64,000 nucleotides of DNA from an uncultured Oscillospiraceae bacterium (GTDB taxonomy: Bacteria; Bacillota; Clostridia; Oscillospirales; Acutalibacteraceae), in NCBI GenBank assembly GCA_900542575.1, contig UQOE01000008.1:9355-73354 (forward strand), given 5' to 3'. The stretch's first letter is position 1. Each line of letters starts with the position of its first letter. A program made the position numbers and the translations under genes. Of this stretch, positions 34,114-41,053 are shown one piece after another. The notes beneath the pieces were generated by a model. That model had not been told where the DNA came from and ran no database searches. It saw only the letters and a program-made list of their open reading frames with translations.

Positions 34114-34800
34114 ATGAAACTGAGGCAGAAAATGAAACAATGGACGGCATTGCTGCTGGCCGTCCTGCTCGCCATTTTCACACCGACGGCGGCCTATGCA
34201 CTGGATTTTTCAGATGTCATCAGCAACCCACAGGCGCTGCAGACAATTGAAGGGAAAGAACCGATTACAGAGAGCCAAAAGCACGCTGATCGGCAGTCTT
34301 GCCGCTGCATCTGTCCAGGGTGCGCAGAGTCATGGCCTGGTCTGCTACATTAAGCACTTTGCCCTGAATGAGGAAGATGCAAACCGAACGAGTGTCCATA
34401 CTTGGGCTTCGGAACAGGCAATCCTTGGAAATCTATACGAAGCCGTTGCATATGCAGTAAAAGAGGGCGGCGCCCACGGCGTCATGTCTGCACTGAACTG
34501 CATCGGCGACAAATGGTGCGGCGAGTGTCCGGAACTTCTGGCGGGGCTTCTCCGCGATGAATGGGGTTTCCAGTGCTGTGCCGTCACCGACTATGCCGGC
34601 TTCCCGTATCAGCGTGCGGATTCCGGCGTCCACGCCGGCAACGATCTGCGGCTTACTCCGATGAACAACTTCCTGTATCGCAATATGCTGGAACGCTCCT
34701 ATATCAGTCATTCGAAAGAGACGGAGGCCGCACTGCGCCGCGCCTCTAAGAATATCTGCTGCATGGTTCTTCAGACCAATCTCTACCGAGAAACATTGGT
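34114..34800 (+). pseudogene. Glycoside hydrolase family 3 remnant with signal peptide
   Basis: The ATG at 34114 (TTGGAGG) begins a signal peptide (LLLAVLLAIFTPTAAYA) and about 25 further residues. Then the frame changes near 34260-34290, and the other frame encodes GH3 sequence: YIKHFALNEEDANRTSVHTW, the nucleophile region AVTDYAGF and a C-terminal ALRRASKNIC. Family members are several times longer, so a large internal part is deleted in addition to the frameshift. The first frame stops at 34353. It cannot make an active beta-glucosidase. Confidence 0.8.
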
Positions 34801-34802
34801 AA

Positions 34803-34830
34803 GGGCATGCCGCACGGCATGCCCTTTCTT
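34803..34830. terminator. Hairpin terminator between GH3 remnant and amylase gene
   Basis: GGGCATGCC (34803-34811), loop gcac, GGCATGCCC (34816-34824), then TTTCTTT on the plus strand; weaker T content on the minus side. Confidence 0.65.
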
Positions 34831-34840
34831 TCCTGCTGTC

Positions 34841-36145
34841 TTATTTTTCGCACTTCCAATAGTATACGCAGTACGGCTCCAGGTCAGAGCCGGCGCCGAA
34901 ATCGTGCGGGGTGCCGTCTGTAAGATCTATGGCGCAGCCGCATTCCGCGTTAAAATCCGCGTGGAAGGTCTCATCGGCGGCATTGACCGCCACCAGGACC
35001 CGTTCGTGCTCCGATTTTCGCTCGAAGATGAGCTGTTTGTTTGTCTGCAGTACCTGTCGGTATTCGCCGTAGCAGAGCGCCTCACTGTTATGGTGTGCGG
35101 CAGCAAACGCTGCAATGGAGGAGGTCAGATCGTTCCACTCCGGTGAATCGAACGAGGGGCGCAGGTCCAGGTCGGATCCGTCGTGCTTTGTACCCTCTGC
35201 ACCCCATTCGCTGCCGTAGTAGAGGCAGGGGATGCCGGGCATGCCGAACATGAGCCCGTAGAGCGGGGTCAGCTGTCGCTTGTCGGTGAGCAGAGAGGCG
35301 GCCCGGTCCACATCGTGATTGTCGGCAAAGGTCAGGAGATGACGGCCGCGGTACAGGGTCCACGGGTCATTTCCGAACTGGCGGTTCAGGCTGTAGCCGA
35401 TCTCAAACAGGTTCATGGACTGAAAGCTGGAATACAGGCCTTTTCGGCACTCATAGTTGGTACAGCTGGGCAGAATGTTCAGAAGGCGGTTATAGTCGCC
35501 GCCCAGAATTTCACCCACCAGGAAGAAGTCCGATTTCCGTGCCAGGCAGAAGTCCCGGAGCTCAGACAGAAAGAAGTCGGGCAGGAGGTAGGCGACATCC
35601 AGCCGAAGGCCGTCGATTCCGAAGCGATCCATCCATTTCCCCACACAGGAGTACAGGTAATTCCGCACCTCGGGATTGTCCAAATTCAGTTTGACCAGTT
35701 CATAATGGCCTTCCCATGGTTCATACCAGAAGCCGTCGCCGTAGCCGGTGTTCCCGCCGAAATCAATGTGGAACCAGGATGCATAGCGGGACTGTTCCCG
35801 ATGCTCTCTGACATCGCGAAACGGGGGAAAATTTCGCCCGACGTGGTTAAACACGCCGTCCAGGATGACCCGCATCCCGGCTTCGTGGAGTGCGCTGCAG
35901 ACCGAGGCAAAATCGTCGTCGGTGCCGAGTCGCGAATCGAGGCGAAGAAGATCTTCCGTGTCATAGCCGTGGAAGTCGCTGGCAAAAACAGGGTTAAAGA
36001 GGACTGCCGTGACGCCAAGTTTCTGCAGATGGGGAATCCATTCCTTCACCTTGCCGATTCGGTTCTGCCCGTCCCGCGGGGCATCCAGTGCTCCGCAGAA
36101 TCCCAGAGGATAGATCTGGTAGAATACCGCTTCGTCATACCACAT
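34841..36145 (-). CDS. Alpha-amylase family glycoside hydrolase (GH13)
   Basis: A 434-residue cytoplasmic enzyme with no signal peptide. The conserved GH13 regions are present in order: DGVFNHVG, GLRLDVAYL (nucleophile Asp), VGEIL (acid/base Glu) and FADNHDVD (third Asp). The compact size, near 430 residues, and the start MWYDEAVFYQIYPLGF are like maltodextrin-acting intracellular amylases of gut Clostridia. The ATG has GGGAGGAA. It is last in a minus-strand unit with two flavoproteins. Confidence 0.9.
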   Translation of the reverse strand: MWYDEAVFYQIYPLGFCGALDAPRDGQNRIGKVKEWIPHLQKLGVTAVLFNPVFASDFHGYDTEDLLRLDSRLGTDDDFASVCSALHEAGMRVILDGVFNHVGRNFPPFRDVREHREQSRYASWFHIDFGGNTGYGDGFWYEPWEGHYELVKLNLDNPEVRNYLYSCVGKWMDRFGIDGLRLDVAYLLPDFFLSELRDFCLARKSDFFLVGEILGGDYNRLLNILPSCTNYECRKGLYSSFQSMNLFEIGYSLNRQFGNDPWTLYRGRHLLTFADNHDVDRAASLLTDKRQLTPLYGLMFGMPGIPCLYYGSEWGAEGTKHDGSDLDLRPSFDSPEWNDLTSSIAAFAAAHHNSEALCYGEYRQVLQTNKQLIFERKSEHERVLVAVNAADETFHADFNAECGCAIDLTDGTPHDFGAGSDLEPYCVYYWKCEK

Positions 36146-36167
36146 AAAGATTCCTCCCTTTCTCGAT

Positions 36168-37787
36168 TCAATAGTCGTGTTCGTCGGTCAGGATGGCCTC
36201 TGCCACCCGGATGCCGTCGACCCCGGCGGACACGATTCCGCCGGCATAGCCGGCCCCTTCTCCGCAGGGGTAGCAGCCGCCCAGGACATCTTCACCGAGA
36301 TAGCACTCATAAAAATCGCCGCGTACGATGCGGACCGGCGAGGAACTGCGTGCTTCCGGGGCAGTCAGCACCGCTTCCGGCATGGCAAAGCCGTGCAGCT
36401 TGCCGTCCATCTGAACCAGCGCATCGGCCATGACATCGGTGACGTGCTGCGGCAGAACTTTGCGGATATCGGACGGTGTGACGCCGGTGGGACAGCTCGG
36501 GTGCACCGCTCCCATGTGCGTGGAGGGCGTGTCATTTAAGAAATCACCTACCAGCTGGGCAGGGGCCGTGTAGTCGCCGCCGCCGGCCTCAAATGCGGCC
36601 CGCTCAATGCGGCGCTGCAGCTTCATGCCGGACAGCGGGTGCTCGTCCGGAAACTGCTCCGGATTGATGCCGACGAGAAGAGCGGAATTGGAGTTTTCTT
36701 TGTCACGGGCGAATTCCGACATGCCGTTGACACAGAGCATGCCTTCTTCGGAGGAGGCGTTGACCACTGTGCCGCCCGGGCACATGCAGAACGTATAGGC
36801 ACCCCGGCTGTGCGGCGGGTGGCAGGCCATTTTATAATTGGCGGCGCCGAGGGCAGGATGGCCGGCAAATTTTCCGTACTGGGCCCGGTCAATCATCTCG
36901 CGGGGGTGCTCAATGCGGGCGCCGACGGAGAATGGCTTCTGGATCATCCGAAGGCCGGACGCAAAGAGCCGCTCCACGGTGTCGCGGGCCGAGTGGCCGA
37001 GAGCCAGGACAACGGTGTCGGTTTCCAGATCGACCGATTCGCCGGATTCCGTCCGATAGGTCAGACCGTGAATATAGTGGTTGGCCACGATGAGATCGGT
37101 CATGGTGCAGCCGAAGCGGACTTCGCCGCCCAGGCGGATGACCTCTTCGCGGATCTTTTTTACGATGCCCACCAGTCGGTCGGTGCCGATATGGGGATAG
37201 TTGGACCAGAGAATGGATTCCGGTGCACCGAAGGAGACGAAATCCGTAAAGATTTTGCGGGTGCGCGGGTCCTTGATGCCAGTGGTCAGTTTCCCGTCCG
37301 AGAACGTGCCGGCGCCGCCTTCGCCGAACGGGATGTTCGACTGCGTGTTCAGGACCCGGCTGTCCCAGAAGTTATGGACATCTTTGGTCCGCGTCTCCAC
37401 GTCGTGGCCGCGCTCCAGTACAATGGGCCGCAGCCCAGCGCGTGCCAGAGTCAGCGCACACCACATGCCGGCGGGACCGAACCCCACGATGACCGGACGG
37501 AACTCCGATTTTCTTCTGCATTCGACCGGCTGATAGTGATAAAATTCGGACTTCCTGACGCGGCGTTTGTCGCAGCGCTTCAGAATCTTCTGTTCATTCG
37601 TCTGGACGTCGCAGTCCACCGTCAGGACAAAGTGGACGTTATCCTTGCGGCGCGAGTCGATGGAGCGCCGAAACAGGGAGACGGATCGGATGTCGGCCGG
37701 GCGGATCTTCATAAATTTTGCCGCCGCGGTCTTAACATCGCCTTCGGTATAATCAAGCGGAAGTTTTAATTCGCTGACACGTATCAC
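36168..37787 (-). CDS. FAD-dependent protein of the COG2509 type
   Basis: A 539-residue protein with a separate N-terminal domain (1-95) followed by an FAD fold starting VIVGFGPAGMWCALTLAR. IPFGEGGAGTFSDGKL and the C-terminal CGEGAGYAGGIVSAGVDG are hallmark segments of these uncharacterised dehydrogenases, which are common in anaerobes. Substrate is unknown. It starts with GTG at 37787, one base after the stop of the upstream BaiN-like gene, so translation is coupled. Confidence 0.85.
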   Translation of the reverse strand: MIRVSELKLPLDYTEGDVKTAAAKFMKIRPADIRSVSLFRRSIDSRRKDNVHFVLTVDCDVQTNEQKILKRCDKRRVRKSEFYHYQPVECRRKSEFRPVIVGFGPAGMWCALTLARAGLRPIVLERGHDVETRTKDVHNFWDSRVLNTQSNIPFGEGGAGTFSDGKLTTGIKDPRTRKIFTDFVSFGAPESILWSNYPHIGTDRLVGIVKKIREEVIRLGGEVRFGCTMTDLIVANHYIHGLTYRTESGESVDLETDTVVLALGHSARDTVERLFASGLRMIQKPFSVGARIEHPREMIDRAQYGKFAGHPALGAANYKMACHPPHSRGAYTFCMCPGGTVVNASSEEGMLCVNGMSEFARDKENSNSALLVGINPEQFPDEHPLSGMKLQRRIERAAFEAGGGDYTAPAQLVGDFLNDTPSTHMGAVHPSCPTGVTPSDIRKVLPQHVTDVMADALVQMDGKLHGFAMPEAVLTAPEARSSSPVRIVRGDFYECYLGEDVLGGCYPCGEGAGYAGGIVSAGVDGIRVAEAILTDEHDY

Positions 37788-37788
37788 G

Positions 37789-39024
37789 TTATGCGTTCTC
37801 CTTTCCAGTCATCTGTCTGCCGGCGAGCAGGCCGCTTCCCCAGGCAAAATGCAGGTTGAAGCCGCCGCACATGCCGTCGACATCCAGAATTTCGCCGGCA
37901 AAGTAGAGGCCGGGGACTTTCCGGCTCTCGAGTGTTCCCTCTTTCAGCTCCTCAGCCGGGACTCCGCCGCGCGTGACCTGCGCATCTTTGAAGCCCCGTC
38001 CGCCGGTCACCGACAGGCGGAACTGTTTTGTGCGCTCTGCGATGACCGCCAGCTGATCGAGCGAGAGCTCCGAGGAGCGGAGTTCTGCAGAGACCCCGGC
38101 GCGGCGAAGGATTTCCCGTGCAATTCTTCGGCTGACGATGCCGATCAGAAGTTCCGTCGCCGGCAGGTCGGGCCGCTGGAAGGAGCCGTCCCGCAGATAG
38201 TCCAACAGGGCGGTGTCCGGGAGATCTGGGCAGAAGTCGATGGAGACAAATGGCGTTTCTTTTTTGCAGAGCTGAATGGCATCGCCGGACATCTGCATTA
38301 CCGCAATGCCGGAGATTCCATAGTCGGTAAACTGAATTTCGCCGTCCTCCCGGTCCACGAGCTTTCCGTCCTCCCGGTGCAGGGAGAAACGCCCGCGGGC
38401 CCGAATGCCCTTCAGATGCTTTACGGTCCGCAGGTCCTGCTTCCCGCCGGTTTTCAGCTGCACGAGAGCGGGAGAGATGGAACGGTACCGGATACCGAGG
38501 GACTTCAGAATGCGGTACCCGTCCCCGTCGGTCCCGAGGGGCGCCGCAGCTTTTCCGCCCAGCGCGAACAGCACCTTGTCGGCAAAATAGAGCTCGTTGA
38601 TGAGGAACCCCTTCTCGGTGCGCTCCAGCGAAACCACCTGCGTATCCGTCTTGATTCGTACCCCAAGCCGTTCGCACTCGTGCAGAAGCACATCCCGTAC
38701 CGTAGATGCGGAGAGGGTATAGGGGTAGAGTCGTCCTTCTTCTTCCCGGACCAGAAGTCCGAGGGAGTGGAAAAACTGGACGCACTGGTCGGCATCAAAC
38801 TGGCGGAGTACCTGACTCAGCACCTGCTCGTCGCCGTGATAACTGCTGATGTCAGCATTGCGGTTCGACAGATTGCAGCGGCCATTGCCCGTCGCCAGAA
38901 TTTTCCTCGCCGGTTCGTCCATTTTTTCGAAAACGACGATGGCGGCCTTCGGACAGTTCCGTGCCGCCGAGATGGCTCCGGCTAGGCCGGCCGCACCGCC
39001 GCCCAGAACAGCAATTTTTGGCAT
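37789..39024 (-). CDS. HI0933/BaiN-family flavoprotein
   Basis: A 411-residue flavoprotein: FAD motif IAVLGGGAAGLAGA, the KILATGNGRCNLSN segment and the C-terminal DVDGMCGGFNLHFAWGSG that define the HI0933 family. Some members (BaiN, RdsA) reduce bile acid intermediates or C=C bonds, but most are uncharacterised. The start at 39024 has GGAGGG; the upstream 17 codons of open frame are not used. It is first in the unit with COG2509 and the amylase. Confidence 0.87.
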   Translation of the reverse strand: MPKIAVLGGGAAGLAGAISAARNCPKAAIVVFEKMDEPARKILATGNGRCNLSNRNADISSYHGDEQVLSQVLRQFDADQCVQFFHSLGLLVREEEGRLYPYTLSASTVRDVLLHECERLGVRIKTDTQVVSLERTEKGFLINELYFADKVLFALGGKAAAPLGTDGDGYRILKSLGIRYRSISPALVQLKTGGKQDLRTVKHLKGIRARGRFSLHREDGKLVDREDGEIQFTDYGISGIAVMQMSGDAIQLCKKETPFVSIDFCPDLPDTALLDYLRDGSFQRPDLPATELLIGIVSRRIAREILRRAGVSAELRSSELSLDQLAVIAERTKQFRLSVTGGRGFKDAQVTRGGVPAEELKEGTLESRKVPGLYFAGEILDVDGMCGGFNLHFAWGSGLLAGRQMTGKENA

Positions 39025-39063
39025 TTGGTTTCCCTCCTTCTCCGAAAAGCTGAGATTGGGAAA

Positions 39064-39092
39064 AGTATAGTACATTTGGCGGAAGTTGACAA
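39064..39092 (-). promoter_or_regulatory. Promoter of the BaiN-like/COG2509/amylase unit
   Basis: Minus strand: TTGTCA (complement of 39087-39092), 17 bases, TATACT (complement of 39064-39069). The leader is about 33 bases. Confidence 0.7.
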
Positions 39093-39688
39093 CGGAGAGC
39101 AGGCGGGGAGAGGCCGATCCTTTCGTACCGCCAGCTCCAGCTTGAAGGTGCCGTTTTCCCGGCCTTGTGGCAATAAAACACCTTGCTCAAAGGCTGGCCG
39201 ATATCCAGTGCATAGGAAGTTCCGCCCATTTTTTAACAGCAATTCGGAAGTGTTATTTCAAATTTAAAATGTGTGATTTGGCATAATTTTCAGAAATTCT
39301 GGAATAACAAATTGCCGGGAATGATAAAAACCGTCCGCTGTGGAGGCAGGGTCTGCCAGGTTTTCCGGCAGCTTTGGACGGAATTTACTCCTGGAAACTT
39401 TCCGTCCACCAGAGGCTTGATTCTTGGACCATACTTCCGCAGCAGCAGGTTCCGTCCAAGAATTTGATATCAATCATTTCCGGTCCCGGGAAAATGGTAC
39501 CGAAGCAGCTATAGGAAGGGAACCAGTACCGCCATTTTTAACCAATATTTGATATATGATAAAAATTTTGGTACCAATTTTCCAAATAGAGCGGTTCTGT
39601 ACCAGAAAATTCCTCGAAAACTGGGCCTAAATTGCCGGAGAACAAAGTCAGGTACCAATGCTGCGAGAGTGCAGAGGACCAGGAATAC
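39093..39688. other. About 600-base gap with inverted repeats and no credible gene
   Basis: Only short, unrelated open frames occur. Inverted repeats include GGACGGAA (39376-39383) with TTCCGTCC (39400-39407), and TTCTTGGAC (39421-39429) with GTCCAAGAA (39454-39462). GGTACC or GTACC recurs at about 39504, 39527, 39570, 39599 and 39653. It is more AT-rich than its surroundings. It may be the relic of a decayed gene or small element; nothing further can be supported. Confidence 0.5.
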
Positions 39689-39721
39689 AAAAAATGCCGC
39701 AGGATTCAAAACCCTGCAGCA
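39689..39721 (-). terminator. Intrinsic terminator after the SH3 protein gene
   Basis: On the minus strand TGCTGCAGG pairs with CCTGCGGCA (complements of 39713-39721 and 39695-39703), followed by TTTTTT. Confidence 0.8.
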
Positions 39722-39730
39722 TAACTTGAT

Positions 39731-40174
39731 TTATCTGTGAAGAAATTCTGCTTTGGCCCAGCCTTCGGTTCCGTAATAATTTACGAATACCCAGCCGTTA
39801 ACCTCGCTGCTTTCTACGGTTACCTGGTCCCCATTGTTAATGGTTGTAATGATACCATACTTCGTTTTATCCGGTCCATAACGCAGATTGATGTAACTGC
39901 GGTCACTTCGTGATGCTACAGCAGGATATTCATTTACGTATGAACTCGGTCGGACCAGATCGTCGGAATCGGTCTCATCGTGATGCTCTTCGTCCTTTAC
40001 CGTTACTGCAGCTTGGGAACTTTGGACTGCAGTACTGGCTGTCTGCACTGTTGATTTCTGCCGGTTATTCATTATAAGAACGGTGGCCAGAACGGCAACT
40101 GCAACAATCAGAACGACGATAAGGATGACGGCCCAGACGGGCAGGCGTTTTTTCTCGGTTGTGGATTCACTCAT
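39731..40174 (-). CDS. Membrane-anchored bacterial SH3-domain protein
   Basis: A 147-residue protein. One membrane helix is at about 12-36 (VWAVILIVVLIVAVAVLATV), a Thr/Ser/Ala-rich linker follows to about 85, and the C-terminal 60 residues form an SH3b domain (SYINLRYGPDKTKYGIIT, GWVFVNYYGTEGWAKAEFL). Such domains bind cell-wall peptides outside the cell. The ATG has AAGGAGG. No enzymatic domain is attached, so it is probably a wall-binding or sensing protein. Confidence 0.85.
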   Translation of the reverse strand: MSESTTEKKRLPVWAVILIVVLIVAVAVLATVLIMNNRQKSTVQTASTAVQSSQAAVTVKDEEHHDETDSDDLVRPSSYVNEYPAVASRSDRSYINLRYGPDKTKYGIITTINNGDQVTVESSEVNGWVFVNYYGTEGWAKAEFLHR

Positions 40175-40250
40175 GGTATTACCTCCTTTTTCTCAATTAT
40201 AACAGAAAAAGAGGGATCCTATGTTTCCCAATCTTATGAGTGGAATCGAA

Positions 40251-40850
40251 TTACCTCCAATACGAATATGTATAATCCTGTGATTCCCTATAGGTTAAAT
40301 ATTGAATCTCATTCAGATTGACTTTGTAGTTCTCGTCGGGTGAAAAAGATATTTTATATTCTTCGCTTTTATGCGGCGCAATCGTATAGAACGCTTGTTG
40401 ATCTGCTATCCCATTTGTGAGCACTGCTTCCTCACCGTTGCTTCGCACTCCAATTATCTTATGGAAGAAATATTTACCTTGATCTCCGATTTACCTGGAT
40501 TCTCAATAATTCCATATGCAACCAAGGTACCATCTTCTTTATAAAACATCTCTGTAATGTAAAAATAAAAAATGACTCGTTGCTTTGGATCATTGGAGTT
40601 GGAGGAAATATCGTAATAGTAATATTTGCTGCTGCTGTCATTTCTTGCATCAGGACTTGCATAATAATGGGAATCCAAATATCTTCCTTCCTGTGTCATT
40701 TTCGGCTGAACTTTCATCTCCGGTTCTAAGGATTTTATGTCTATGCAAGAGGCAAAAACGGGAATATCGGTTGACAATAACAGGTAAACCGCCACAACCA
40801 GTGCTGCGATACGCTGAACGATTGGATTTTTTTCACAATTGTTTTCCACT
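40251..40850 (-). pseudogene. Secreted protein of unknown function, interrupted by a frameshift
   Basis: Two overlapping minus-strand frames together make about 200 residues. The first (start GTG at 40850, or TTG at 40880 behind GGGAG) has a signal peptide (IAALVVAVYLLLSTDIPVFAS) and ends at 40464-40454 with NPGKSEIKVNISSIR. The second continues IIGVRSNGEEAVLTNG to a stop at 40251. A single-base change near 40470-40480 would join them. No family is recognised. It may be a recent pseudogene or a sequence error. Confidence 0.6.
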
Positions 40851-40912
40851 TTCGCCGGATAGATGCACCCAACCGGCAAAATGGTTTTCTCCCGTGTTAA
40901 TTTTCCCGCTCT

Positions 40913-40940
40913 TGCAATTCCCACTGGTAACAAGTAAAAT
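40913..40940 (+). promoter_or_regulatory. Probable alaS promoter
   Basis: TTGCAA (40913-40918), a 16-base spacer and TAAAAT (40935-40940). The leader would be about 107 bases and includes the direct repeat at 40959. Confidence 0.5.
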
Positions 40941-40958
40941 ATTCTATGTTTATCTAAA

Positions 40959-41002
40959 GGGTGAATTCTGCCCTCCCGGGCGCCCAACGGGTGGATGCGG
41001 CC
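40959..41002 (+). repeat. Degenerate direct repeat in the alaS leader
   Basis: GGGTGAATTCTGCC (40959-40972) and GGGTGGATGCGGCC (40989-41002) share 11 of 14 bases at a 30-base period. The spacer has the palindrome GGGCGCCC, and GCGGCCGAGCGGCC follows. It is GC-rich inside an AT-rich stretch. Confidence 0.5.
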
Positions 41003-41053
41003 GAGCGGCCGACTGGCGCTTATCCATATTGAAAGTAAGGAGATCAACCGTTT

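Noticed and set aside
40940..41053. A T-box riboswitch before alaS
   Set aside because: GGGTGG is present, but the rest of the T-box sequence, a specifier loop and a terminator/antiterminator pair could not be found.
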